64,000 nt of DNA, from positions 3,723,501 through 3,787,500 of the forward strand of contig NZ_CP150304.1 of assembly GCF_037992945.1 (NCBI RefSeq), read 5' to 3'. The DNA comes from Peribacillus sp. FSL E2-0218 (GTDB lineage Bacteria; Bacillota; Bacilli; Bacillales; DSM-1321). Below are positions 54,423 through 62,913 of the stretch, piece by piece. Under the pieces are notes generated by a model. That model was not told the origin of the DNA and ran no database searches. It saw only the letters and a list, made by a program, of their open reading frames with translations. Both the position numbers and the translations under genes were made by a program. Numbering within the stretch: position 1 is the stretch's first letter; each line of letters begins with the position of its first letter.

Positions 54423-55142
54423 TCAATCAGGCTGACCGGCTTTCAGTTGTTCAAGCTCTTCGGCGGTCAATTCACGGTATTCACCAAGCTCAAGCTCCTC
54501 ATCGAGCTGCAGGCTTCCCATGGAGAGCCGCTTTAGGTAAACGACACGTTTGCCCACAGCCTCGAACATCCGCTTGACCTGATGGAACTTCCCTTCCATG
54601 ATCGTCAGCTCGATATCCGAGGTCAAACCTGATTTAAGGATATTCAATTCACCCGGTTTGGTTTCGTACCCGTCATCCAAGGTGACGCCGTTGCGGAATG
54701 CCTCAATATCCCGTTCCGTTACTTCGCCTTCAATGACCGCAAAATACGTTTTCGGGACGTGCTTCTTCGGGGAAAGCAGTTGATGAGCCAGCTTACCGTC
54801 ATTCGTGATCAGCAATAACCCTTCTGTATCTTTATCCAAACGGCCCACAGGAAATGGCTCGAATACCGAGTCCTCAGGCACCAAGATGTCGATGACCGTC
54901 TCTTGGTGATTGTCTTCGGTAGCCGACAAGACGCCAGGCGGTTTATTCATCATTAGATAGATGAATTCCCTGTATTCTACCCGGTCACCATGGACCGTCA
55001 CGATTTCTGCATAAGGATCGACTTGTTCCTTCGGGTCCTTCAGCACCCGTTCATTGACCTTCACGGCACCTGATTTCAGGAGTTTCTTCACTTCTTTCCT
55101 GCTGCCATAACCAATATTGGATAATATCTTATCAATTCTCAT
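54423..55142 (-). CDS. 16S rRNA pseudouridine synthase (RsuA/RluB family)
   Basis: 239 residues. S4 RNA-binding domain (1-60), then the catalytic domain with Asp103 in GRLDKDTEGLLL and the KTYFAVIEG and KFHQVKRMFEAVG motifs. Converts a specific uridine (516 in E. coli 16S rRNA for RsuA) to pseudouridine; the target cannot be fixed from sequence. B. subtilis YtzG holds this place. A hairpin lies between it and ytgP, so expression may be partly separate. Confidence 0.9.
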   Translation of the reverse strand: MRIDKILSNIGYGSRKEVKKLLKSGAVKVNERVLKDPKEQVDPYAEIVTVHGDRVEYREFIYLMMNKPPGVLSATEDNHQETVIDILVPEDSVFEPFPVGRLDKDTEGLLLITNDGKLAHQLLSPKKHVPKTYFAVIEGEVTERDIEAFRNGVTLDDGYETKPGELNILKSGLTSDIELTIMEGKFHQVKRMFEAVGKRVVYLKRLSMGSLQLDEELELGEYRELTAEELEQLKAGQPD

Positions 55143-55166
55143 CGTTTCCTCCTAAAGCCTTTTCAG

Positions 55167-55202
55167 TAAAAAGCCTTGCCCATTTTCATGACAGGCAAGG
55201 CC
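55167..55202 (-). terminator. Terminator after ytgP
   Basis: Stem GCCTTGCC / GGCAAGGC with a loop of about 13 bases, followed by TTTTTACTG on the - strand. Confidence 0.7.
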
Positions 55203-55260
55203 AATATATGATATTTTGGGGATTCACTTACCAATACCCTTTTTTTTACACATCAAACGT

Positions 55261-56862
55261 TCATAAGCCTAACTTAGTCTTCAATCGATCGATTCGGCTT
55301 CCGAACAAGCGATGGGCCAGTTTGCTTTTCAAGGAAAGCGCCGCATAAATGAGCGCTCCGAAAATGGCACAAACGGCTACGATCAATATCGCCTGGAATC
55401 GCCCTTCGGTTGTAAGCCACAGCGATAATAAGCTGTTCATGCCCCATACTGCCAGTCCCATTATCATGGAAAATACAGTAATCAATACCGATCTTCTAAT
55501 AGTAAGGCTGTAACGATATCCAGTAAAGTAGGTGATGACATACAAGTTCAGAACGACAGCTGCCAAGTAGCCGAATGCTGTGGCATAAACGGATCCTTCC
55601 GTTTCAAGCAACTTGATCATCGGGATATTCAAGCTCAATTTGATCAAAAAGCCTACAAGCAGGCTAAGCACCGTATATTTTTGCTGATTGATGCCTTGCA
55701 GAATCGCCGCCGAAACGGAAAAAAGCGCAAACAAGATGGAAACAGGCGCATAAGCCTTCAGGACACTGATTCCAAGTGGATCATGGCTGTAGAAGGCACT
55801 ATAAATTGGATCGGCCAGCACCGACATGCCCACGACCGCCGGGATCGTAATGAACAATAAAATTTGGAAGGCTTGGTTCAGCTGGCGGTTCAACTCTTCC
55901 GAATCCTCGCTGACATATGCCTTCGTCACCGAAGGAAGCAGCGCCATGGAAAACCCGGTTGCAAGCGTCATCGGAATCAAGACAAGCTTCTGGGCATACA
56001 CATTCAAGACCCCAAGGGCATCTTCTGCGACATGCTGCAACCCGATCGACGACATCGCCTTATTGAAAGACAACAAATCCGCAAACTGAAACATTGGCAT
56101 TGCGATACCGACAAATATGAAAGGAATCGACGATAGAAATATTTCTTTATAGATTTCCTTCAGAGAAATCTCCATCGTCCCCCGGTCTTTCTCCATCAGG
56201 CTGTCCAAATAAGGTTTTTGTTTTTTCCAGTACCAAAATAACACCACTAACCCGCCGATTGCCCCGACCGTCGCCGCGAATGTGGCTACTTGGATGGCCC
56301 TCACTAACTCCCCATCGAGGACATTCAAAACAACGTACACACCGGCCAAAAGGAACACGATGCGGACAATTTGTTCAATTACCTGAGATATGGCCGTTGG
56401 CTCCATCGCTTCATGACCTTGGAAGAAGCCGCGGATGATGCTCATGAACGGTACAAAGATCAAGGCGAAGCTGACTGCCCGTATGATCTCCGTGACATCC
56501 CTGACATCTTCCTTCTTTACACCAAATACTTCAGTAAACAGCGGGGCCATCGTATAGAGAACCAAAAAAGCGAGAAAACCGGTGACAGCCATCAATTTCA
56601 AGCTCGATTTGAATAGCTTCTCACCGACGGCGTATTCCTCGAGTGCATTATACTTCGAAATGAATTTAGAAACGGCAAGCGGCATTCCTGCCGTTGCAAA
56701 GCTGATGAAAATGGTATATGGTACGTATCCATATTGATAGAGGGTAGCCCCTTTATTCCCGACCATATGTTCAAATGGGATCACGTAAAATAAACCAAGA
56801 ACCTTGGAAATGATCGCTCCCAGCGTTAATATAAAAGCCCCTTTTAAAAACTTAGATGACAT
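55261..56862 (-). CDS. ytgP: Polysaccharide transporter, MOP/MATE superfamily (YtgP)
   Basis: 533 residues and about 14 predicted helices, in the SpoVB/MurJ-like group. B. subtilis YtgP (Amj partner) is the lipid II flippase MurJ, so this gene may be essential or redundant with Amj. Typical start MSSKFLKGAFILTLGAIISK, GATLYQYGYVPYTIF, and RGFFQGHEAMEPTAISQ. The first helix starts right after the N-terminus. Divergent from ytfP. Confidence 0.92.
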   Translation of the reverse strand: MSSKFLKGAFILTLGAIISKVLGLFYVIPFEHMVGNKGATLYQYGYVPYTIFISFATAGMPLAVSKFISKYNALEEYAVGEKLFKSSLKLMAVTGFLAFLVLYTMAPLFTEVFGVKKEDVRDVTEIIRAVSFALIFVPFMSIIRGFFQGHEAMEPTAISQVIEQIVRIVFLLAGVYVVLNVLDGELVRAIQVATFAATVGAIGGLVVLFWYWKKQKPYLDSLMEKDRGTMEISLKEIYKEIFLSSIPFIFVGIAMPMFQFADLLSFNKAMSSIGLQHVAEDALGVLNVYAQKLVLIPMTLATGFSMALLPSVTKAYVSEDSEELNRQLNQAFQILLFITIPAVVGMSVLADPIYSAFYSHDPLGISVLKAYAPVSILFALFSVSAAILQGINQQKYTVLSLLVGFLIKLSLNIPMIKLLETEGSVYATAFGYLAAVVLNLYVITYFTGYRYSLTIRRSVLITVFSMIMGLAVWGMNSLLSLWLTTEGRFQAILIVAVCAIFGALIYAALSLKSKLAHRLFGSRIDRLKTKLGL

Positions 56863-57003
56863 CTAATCCCTTCCTGCCTCTGTCAGTTACGTTTTACACG
56901 CTCTTTATCTTATCATATTAACGTATTTTTTCTATAGAAAACTACACTCAAGTTTATCGTTTTCGAAGATAATACACAAACAAATAATTCCTTTTTTTCT
57001 ACA

Positions 57004-57034
57004 TTCGCAATTCTTAGGGCTCTTGCTATATAAT
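57004..57034 (+). promoter_or_regulatory. ytfP promoter candidate
   Basis: TTCGCA (57004-57009), a 19-nt spacer, TATAAT (57029-57034). The -10 is good, the -35 weak. It supports the TTG 57068 start, since 57023 lies inside the promoter. Confidence 0.45.
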
Positions 57035-57067
57035 GAAGGGACTGAAAATGATAAAGTGGTGATCAAT

Positions 57068-58333
57068 TTGAAATATGATGTAGTGGTAATTGGCGGGGGC
57101 CCCTCCGGTTTAATGGCAGCAATTGCAGCCGGGGAAAAAGGTGCCCAAGTCTTGTTAGTGGATAAAGGCGAGAAGCTTGGCAGGAAACTTGCCATCTCGG
57201 GCGGCGGACGCTGCAACGTGACGAACAGGCTCTCAATCGATGAAATCATTCAGCACATCCCTGGTAACGGGCGATTCTTATATAGTGCTTTCTCGGAATT
57301 TAACAATGAGGACATCATTCAATTCTTTGAAAAATTGGGCGTTGCCCTTAAAGAAGAGGACCATGGCCGGATGTTCCCGGTCAACGATAAAGCGCAAAGC
57401 GTCGTGGATGCCCTGCTGACGCGCCTATCGAATCTGAAGGTAACGATTTACAAGAACTCCCCAGTTGCCGAGGTTCTCTATGAAAATGGAAAAACAAACG
57501 GAGTCCGGCTGAAAGATGGCCAAACCGTTGACACAGATGCGGTCGTGATTGCCGTTGGCGGTAAATCGGTTCCCCACACCGGATCAACCGGTGATGGCTA
57601 TGCTTGGGCCAAAAAAGCGGGGCATACGATTACCGAGCTGTTCCCAACTGAAGTTCCCATCTTAAGCGACGAACCCTTCATTAAGGCGCGAACGCTGCAA
57701 GGCCTGGCACTTCGGGATGTTTCGCTAAGCGTGCTCAACCCAAAAGGCAAGACCCTGATTACACACCAAATGGATATGCTCTTCACCCATTTTGGCGTAT
57801 CCGGCCCTGCTGTCCTAAGATGCAGCCAATTCGTCGTGAAAGCGATGAAAAAGTGGAACCTCTCGGAAGTGACCATGAAACTCGATGCCCTTCCCAATCG
57901 AAACAAAGAAGAAGTCTTTCAAGACATCATGAAGGAAATCAAGGCAGAACCAAAAAAAGCGATCAAAAATACGTTAAAAGGTATCGTCCCGGAACGATAC
58001 CTCCACTTCCTGCTTGAACGCAGCGGCATCGACCTTCAAGAGCAAGGAGCGACGATTTCAAATGAGAAAATCCGCCGCTTTGCCGAGCTTTGCAAGGACT
58101 TCCAATTTGGCGTGCACGGCACCCAGCCGCTGGAAAAGGCCTTCGTCACCGGCGGAGGCGTATCCGTCAAGGAAATCCATCCGAAAGAAATGTCCTCCAA
58201 GCTAATGGCTGGACTGTACTTCTGCGGTGAAATCCTGGACATACACGGTTACACTGGAGGCTACAACATCACCTCGGCCTTAGTTACCGGAAGACTAGCC
58301 GGAATGAATGCCGCGATACATGCCCGTACATGA
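57068..58333 (+). CDS. ytfP: HI0933-family flavoprotein YtfP
   Basis: 421 residues from TTG 57068 (GGTGAT just upstream). FAD-binding VVVIGGGPSGLMAA at the N-terminus, then the ISGGGRCNVTN signature and a late GYNITSALVTGRLAG. NAD(FAD)-utilising dehydrogenase family, member of the BaiN/HI0933 group. Physiological substrate unknown. Monocistronic, divergent from ytgP. Ends at a terminator. Confidence 0.9.
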   Translation: MKYDVVVIGGGPSGLMAAIAAGEKGAQVLLVDKGEKLGRKLAISGGGRCNVTNRLSIDEIIQHIPGNGRFLYSAFSEFNNEDIIQFFEKLGVALKEEDHGRMFPVNDKAQSVVDALLTRLSNLKVTIYKNSPVAEVLYENGKTNGVRLKDGQTVDTDAVVIAVGGKSVPHTGSTGDGYAWAKKAGHTITELFPTEVPILSDEPFIKARTLQGLALRDVSLSVLNPKGKTLITHQMDMLFTHFGVSGPAVLRCSQFVVKAMKKWNLSEVTMKLDALPNRNKEEVFQDIMKEIKAEPKKAIKNTLKGIVPERYLHFLLERSGIDLQEQGATISNEKIRRFAELCKDFQFGVHGTQPLEKAFVTGGGVSVKEIHPKEMSSKLMAGLYFCGEILDIHGYTGGYNITSALVTGRLAGMNAAIHART

Positions 58334-58343
58334 CCTAATAACC

Positions 58344-58373
58344 AGGCTGATCCAATCGGATCAGCCTTTCTTT
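58344..58373 (+). terminator. Terminator after ytfP
   Basis: Perfect 10-bp stem AGGCTGATCC / GGATCAGCCT, loop AATC, then TTCTTT. Confidence 0.9.
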
Positions 58374-58440
58374 ATGTATGATTTCTTTATTGGCCACTCA
58401 TTCAGTGTTTGTCCGGAGAATAATTCGGCAAACAATCCGG

Positions 58441-58806
58441 TTTTTGGGCCGTCTACACACTTTTCCGGCCGACTCCACACTTTTGGGGCCGGCTTCACAC
58501 TTTTTCCGACCAACTCCACACTTTTTGGGCCGACTCTACGCTTTTTCGGCCGACTCTATACTTTTTCGACCCACTTCACACTTTTTTCGGCCGACTCCGC
58601 CCTTTTTCCGACCGTCTCCTCCCTTTTTCCGGCCGACTCCACACTTTTTGGGCCAGCTTCACATTTTTTCGGCCGACTTCACACTTTTCCGACCGACTCC
58701 GCCTGTTTTCCGGCTGACTTCGCACTTTTTCCGGCCGGCTCCACACTTTTTCGGCCGACTCTGCCCTTTTTCCGGCCGACTCCGCACTTTTTCCGACCGA
58801 CTGCCT
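58441..58806. repeat. Degenerate tandem array of about 18 units, 20-21 nt
   Basis: Non-coding region between convergent ytfP and the atl gene. Repeat unit close to GGCCGACTCCACACTTTTT plus one or two bases, 19-21 nt long, with scattered substitutions (GGCCGG, GACCGA, CCGCCC). Each unit has a T run of four to seven. The + strand is pyrimidine-rich. It yields two long spurious open frames, which I reject as genes. Confidence 0.85.
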
Positions 58807-58816
58807 TCATTCACTT

Positions 58817-59143
58817 TCATTCGTTTAGTTCTGGATGATGGCGATAAGCTTCGAGGTCGATCGTATTACGGTTTGTGAATGTGATGCCTTCGCTTTCCAG
58901 CATGATTTTCTGGTGTTCGGCTGCGCCTTCTGCTTTTATGCCGATTTCTCCTTTTGAATTGATTACCCGATGCCAAGGAAGATGATGTTTTTTACTGCTC
59001 GAATGCAGGATCCTTACGACCTGTCTTGCACCGCGGGCGCTTCCAGCAAGCTGTCCAATCTGACCATATGTCATCACCTTACCTGGAGGGATTTTTTGTA
59101 TGATCTTAATTACCCGTTCTGTAAAACTTTCCAAATGACTCAC
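58817..59143 (-). CDS. Alkyltransferase-like protein (ATL)
   Basis: 108 residues. The MGMT-fold DNA-binding domain carries PWHRV, with Trp57 where MGMT has the acceptor Cys (PCHRV), and the RGARQVVRIL helix. ATL proteins bind O6-alkylguanine without repairing it and hand it to nucleotide excision repair. A true Ogt and AdaA are also in this window, 7 kb away. Start ATG 59143. Confidence 0.88.
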   Translation of the reverse strand: MSHLESFTERVIKIIQKIPPGKVMTYGQIGQLAGSARGARQVVRILHSSSKKHHLPWHRVINSKGEIGIKAEGAAEHQKIMLESEGITFTNRNTIDLEAYRHHPELNE

Positions 59144-59674
59144 CCCTTTTTTATCCGTTCGCTAACACCGTCATTTTCCCATCGGTTATGATCAGGCTGG
59201 ATAACGCGTAAGTCACCCTGCAATCATCGTTCTTTTTTCGCACTGACCTGATCGTCATGGCCCACTCAACATTCCCCAGGCAGGGATGCCGCAATCCGTT
59301 TAAACTTTTCCAAATGCTTAACCAAAGTCTACAAACGGCAAAACAATAATAATCAAAATTTATTACTAAAATGCGTTTGCTTCTCATTTAAATGATGCGG
59401 TCATTTAGAATAGGGTCCCCCTGTTCTATTCCTGGTGTAATGAGTACTTCCTCATATTCAATAGAGCAGTCCAAGGTTCGGCGTTTTTCCGCAGGTGTCC
59501 CAATGGAATCTTCTTTTTACGCCGTCCGCATTATGTATTACCGATAACTTTATCATTAATGGCCGTTTTGTAAAATTCATAGAAGGGTGTGATTAGTTTT
59601 TCCCCCTAGATAAAAACGGAAGGGTGAGGCTGCCTTAAGTCTGATCCTTTCATGGTCATAGGCAGCCTCCCATT
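59144..59674. other. Gene-poor region with a possible remnant
   Basis: About 530 bases. A - strand open frame (59151-59387) reads EWAMTIRSVRKKND and CRVTYALSSLIITDGK, resembling the end of an NTF2/SnoaL-like small protein, but its N-terminal part looks non-coding. It may be a decayed gene. A GAGGCTGCCT / AGGCAGCCTC inverted repeat lies near 59624-59669. Confidence 0.3.
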
Positions 59675-59845
59675 TCATATCACCGGGTAATATGGCTCAT
59701 AGCGCGGGTTATAATAATAGGGGGGCCTTGAGCCGATGAGCGGCAATACAAAGGCATAGGGATTGGAATCATATAATACCTCCACTTTTTCATCCGAGTG
59801 TTCGACCAATAGCAACTTCACTTGTTCACTGTAATAATACGGCAT
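59675..59845 (-). CDS. Small Tyr/Pro-rich hypothetical protein, 56 residues
   Basis: From ATG 59845 with GGAGG 7 nt upstream. Starts MPYYYSEQVKLLLVEH and ends with a Tyr/Pro/Arg-rich tail (PPYYYNPRYEPYYPVI) that looks like a spore-coat or surface small protein. No known family. Function unknown. Confidence 0.55.
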   Translation of the reverse strand: MPYYYSEQVKLLLVEHSDEKVEVLYDSNPYAFVLPLIGSRPPYYYNPRYEPYYPVI

Positions 59846-60002
59846 ATCGAGGCCTCCAAAAACTTTTTTTCTTCCCTTCAGCATATTCGAACGAAACGGC
59901 AACGAGCCCGTACCCACTCGTTTAGTTCCATATCAGCATGCACGGCATTTGCCTAGTCAACATACAGTAAACCGACTAATTTCTTTTTTAGGAGGACTCT
60001 TC

Positions 60003-60932
60003 ATGACAGAAGGCAAGAAAAAGCAACCATCCCAAAAAGGCTATCCCCTTCAGCCGAATTATGGAAAAATCACTCGTTATCAAGATGTGCCGATTACCGT
60101 TCCGGAGCAACGCCAATTTCGCCAGCCTGGTGTAGAAAAGTTCATGGTGCCACGGCCCATCATCGAAAATCCCGATTATAAAGGGAGCGGGAAATTGACG
60201 GGCAAGGTTGCCTTGATAACGGGCGGTGACAGCGGGATCGGTGCTGCAGCTGCGATTGCTTTCGCTAAAGAAGGTGCAGATGTTTCCATCGCTTATTTGG
60301 ATGAGCATGAAGATGCAGAACGAACCAAGTCGAGGATTGAAGAGCTAGGACAGCGTTGCCTGCTGCTTCCTGGAGACTTAAGGGATAAGCAGCAATGCAT
60401 CGATATCGTTAAAGACACCATTGATGCATTTGGAAAGCTGGATATTCTTTGCAACCACGTGGGCATTCAATTCCAGCAATTAAGCTTGCTTGATATTACC
60501 GATGAGCAATTCGATGACACCTTTAAAGTGAATATTTATTCCCACTTCTACACGACCCGGGCAGCCCTGCCGCATTTACAGGCAGGAGCCTCCATCATTA
60601 ATACCTCTTCCGTCGTGACGTTCAATGGAAACAAGCAATTGATTGATTACACAGCGACCAAGGGCGCCAATATCGGCTTTACCCGGGCATTGGCAAACAG
60701 CCTCGTCGCCCAAGGGATCCGGGTGAATGCCATTGCGCCTGGAAGATTTTGGACACCGCTCATCCCGGCAAGTTTCTCTGCCGACGAAGTCACCCAAGTC
60801 CAGAACCCGATGGAGCGTCAAGGCCAGCCATTTGAACTGGCCCCAACCTTTGTCTACCTCGCTTCCGATGATTCCCGTTTTGTGACAGGACAAACACTTC
60901 ATGTCAACGGCGGGGAAGCGACATCATCCTGA
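60003..60932 (+). CDS. SDR family oxidoreductase (YhxC/YhdF-like)
   Basis: 309 residues from ATG 60003 (AGGAGG 7 nt upstream). A 66-residue N-terminal extension (Pro/Lys-rich, GVEKFMVPRPI) precedes the classical SDR domain: cofactor loop TGGDSGIG (about 73-80) and YTATK catalytic pair. At the NNAG site it has NHVG, an unusual change. Related Bacillus proteins (general stress, YhxC/YhxD, YdaD) share the extension. Substrate unknown. Confidence 0.88.
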   Translation: MTEGKKKQPSQKGYPLQPNYGKITRYQDVPITVPEQRQFRQPGVEKFMVPRPIIENPDYKGSGKLTGKVALITGGDSGIGAAAAIAFAKEGADVSIAYLDEHEDAERTKSRIEELGQRCLLLPGDLRDKQQCIDIVKDTIDAFGKLDILCNHVGIQFQQLSLLDITDEQFDDTFKVNIYSHFYTTRAALPHLQAGASIINTSSVVTFNGNKQLIDYTATKGANIGFTRALANSLVAQGIRVNAIAPGRFWTPLIPASFSADEVTQVQNPMERQGQPFELAPTFVYLASDDSRFVTGQTLHVNGGEATSS

Positions 60933-60951
60933 CATCCGCTTAATGGGGACG

Positions 60952-60997
60952 AAAAAAAGACTACCTTGGTTTGCCACTATCCAGCAAAAGGTAGTCT
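60952..60997. terminator. Terminator between SDR and cse60
   Basis: Stem AGACTACCTT / AAGGTAGTCT with a loop of about 20 bases; T run on the - strand side supports cse60. Confidence 0.7.
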
Positions 60998-61023
60998 GCC
61001 CTATCGGTATATGTCCGACCGCG

Positions 61024-61209
61024 TTATTTTTTCTTATAAATGATCATCGCACTGAAGCAGTAGATTTGCTCTTCTTCATCTTCCCCAGTAGTGGCAACAT
61101 TGTATTTAATGTCGACGATTTGATTTTCCCGGATGTCTTCCAGGAAAACATTCATTTCATCCTCTAGGTCCTTCTCGTGCTCATAATCGAATAATTTAAC
61201 TTGGATCAT
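61024..61209 (-). CDS. cse60: Sporulation protein Cse60
   Basis: 61 residues. Opens MIQVKLFDYEHEKDLEDEMN and ends QIYCFSAMIIYKKK, matching B. subtilis Cse60, a small sigma-E-dependent protein of the mother cell. Soluble and acidic. Ribosome binding and sigma-E sites were not pinned down. Its presence indicates a spore former. Role unknown even in B. subtilis. Confidence 0.85.
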   Translation of the reverse strand: MIQVKLFDYEHEKDLEDEMNVFLEDIRENQIVDIKYNVATTGEDEEEQIYCFSAMIIYKKK

Positions 61210-61274
61210 CGGCTCTCCCCGCCCTTTTTACTATAATGATAGATATTGTGCAGGATGCCCATTTCCCAAGCAAT

Positions 61275-62357
61275 TTATACATGCTTTATGTGTAAAGTCG
61301 ATAACAGCGCAACCACTTCAGTCCCAACGTCTACCGTTGTAGCTGTCCCGCCCATATCCGGAGTCAGTGCCTTCTTATCGACCATCACCTGTTCGATCAC
61401 GTCCAATACGTTCGCACCCCAACCTTCATGCCCAAAGAAATCAAGTATTTGACTGGCGGACCATATGGCGGCAAGGGGGTTGGCGATGCCTTTATGGGCG
61501 ATGTCCGGAGCGGAGCCGTGAATCGGTTCGAACATCGAGGGATAGATCCGCTCCGGATTTAAATTGGCGCCTGCCGCAAGGCCCATCCCGCCTGCAATGG
61601 CAGCCCCCAGATCCGTGATGATGTCACCAAATAAATTGGAGGTGACGACGATTTGGAATCGCTCAGGCTGTTTGACAAAATACATGCTCGCTGCATCGAC
61701 CAGATAAGAATTCGTTTCCACATCAGGATACTCTCTTCCAACCTCTTCGAATACCTGATCCCAAAAAACCATGGAATAGTTCAAGGCATTGGCTTTGCTT
61801 ATACTTGTTAGGCTTTTCCCCATTTTGCGTGCCAGCTCATAGGCATAGCGAATGATCCGCTCCGTTCCTTTTCGTGAAAAAACTCCCGTTTGCAGGACGA
61901 CTTCCTCCGGCTTGCCTCTAAAAAGCCAATCCCCGGCCCCGGAATATTCCCCTTCGCTATTTTCACGGATGACGACCATATCGATTTGGTCACGAGTCAC
62001 GTCCTTTAACGGACATGGCGCACCTTGAAGCAGTCTGACGGGGCGAACGTTCACGTACTGATCGAATTGCTTCCTGATTTTCAGCAGCAGCTCACGTAAT
62101 GAAATATGATCCGGCACCCCAGGATACCCGACCGCCCCAAGGTACACGGCATCAAATTTCTGCAATTGTTCCAGGCCATCCTCCGGCATCATTGTACCGT
62201 GCTCCAGATAATACTCACACCCCCAAGGGAAATGAGTAAACTCGAAGGAAAAACCCCCTGCAATCCGAGCCACCGCTTCAAGGACCTTCACGCCCTCCTC
62301 AATCACTTCGGGCCCTATACCGTCTCCTGCAATGACTGCTATTTTATGAACACTCAT
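61275..62357 (-). CDS. Tartrate / D-malate dehydrogenase (isocitrate/isopropylmalate family, YcsA type)
   Basis: NAD-dependent beta-decarboxylating dehydrogenase, 360 residues from ATG 62357 (AAGGAG 8 nt upstream). AGDGIGPEV at 10-18, RENSEGEYSG (substrate-discriminating loop), and the IHGSAPDIAHKG cofactor segment. The loop and overall match to YcsA point to tartrate or D-malate rather than isopropylmalate. The longer frame to 62492 has no site and is rejected. No leu genes adjoin. Confidence 0.88.
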   Translation of the reverse strand: MSVHKIAVIAGDGIGPEVIEEGVKVLEAVARIAGGFSFEFTHFPWGCEYYLEHGTMMPEDGLEQLQKFDAVYLGAVGYPGVPDHISLRELLLKIRKQFDQYVNVRPVRLLQGAPCPLKDVTRDQIDMVVIRENSEGEYSGAGDWLFRGKPEEVVLQTGVFSRKGTERIIRYAYELARKMGKSLTSISKANALNYSMVFWDQVFEEVGREYPDVETNSYLVDAASMYFVKQPERFQIVVTSNLFGDIITDLGAAIAGGMGLAAGANLNPERIYPSMFEPIHGSAPDIAHKGIANPLAAIWSASQILDFFGHEGWGANVLDVIEQVMVDKKALTPDMGGTATTVDVGTEVVALLSTLHIKHV

Positions 62358-62442
62358 TTCCTCCGCTCCTTTTTTATCGAAATTTTCTGATTTATCACCA
62401 CTCATTTTAACATATTCCTTCTGCATCCCCTGTTCAATCATA

Positions 62443-62472
62443 AAAAGGACCTGCGAATATTCGCAGGCCTTG
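62443..62472 (-). terminator. Terminator after rhodanese gene
   Basis: Perfect palindromic stem CCTGCGAATATTCGCAGG, with CTTTTTATG on the - strand. Confidence 0.75.
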
Positions 62473-62488
62473 TATTTCAAGGGCATAT

Positions 62489-62800
62489 TCACTTAACGAT
62501 GACTTCGCCGTCCCATTCCAGCATTCCGCCAACCATGTTTGCCACTTTATAGCCTTGTTCCTGCAGATAATGGCAGACATTTTCACTGCGGCGCCCTGAC
62601 CGGCAAATGAAAATATATTCCTTTTCTTTATCGAAGTAATCAAGGTTCGCCGGGATATCATTCATGCGGATATGCTTGGCGCCTTCGATCATCCCTTCCT
62701 GCACTTCTTCGTCCTCACGAACATCGACAAGTTCCAGCGCTTCGCCGGCCTCTACCTTAGCTTCCACTTCTTCGGTTGTAACGATTTTGATTTCTTCCAT
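62489..62800 (-). CDS. Single-domain rhodanese-like protein
   Basis: 103 residues from ATG 62800 (GAGGTG 8 nt upstream). Active-site loop CRSGRRS with Cys66, plus an LVDVREDEEVQEG segment. Likely a cytoplasmic sulfurtransferase that carries persulfide sulfur. It precedes the YcsA-type dehydrogenase on the same strand with a terminator between. Confidence 0.88.
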   Translation of the reverse strand: MEEIKIVTTEEVEAKVEAGEALELVDVREDEEVQEGMIEGAKHIRMNDIPANLDYFDKEKEYIFICRSGRRSENVCHYLQEQGYKVANMVGGMLEWDGEVIVK

Positions 62801-62913
62801 AATTAGCACCTCGAATTATCGTTTGTTTTATCTCTCTCATTATAACAAAATTCCTTACTTTTAAGGAAGCCATTCAACCGGTCCAAGAAACAAGCCCTCT
62901 CTCTACTGACAGG

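Noticed and set aside
58441..58806. CRISPR array
   Set aside because: Units are head to tail at 19-21 nt with no spacers of unique sequence, the repeats drift gradually, and no cas genes are near.
58308..58878. Two long + strand open frames (166 and 176 codons) over the 58.4 kb repeats
   Set aside because: They result from the stop-free repeat unit, lack ribosome binding sites, and give low-complexity Phe/Pro/Thr/His text in two different frames.
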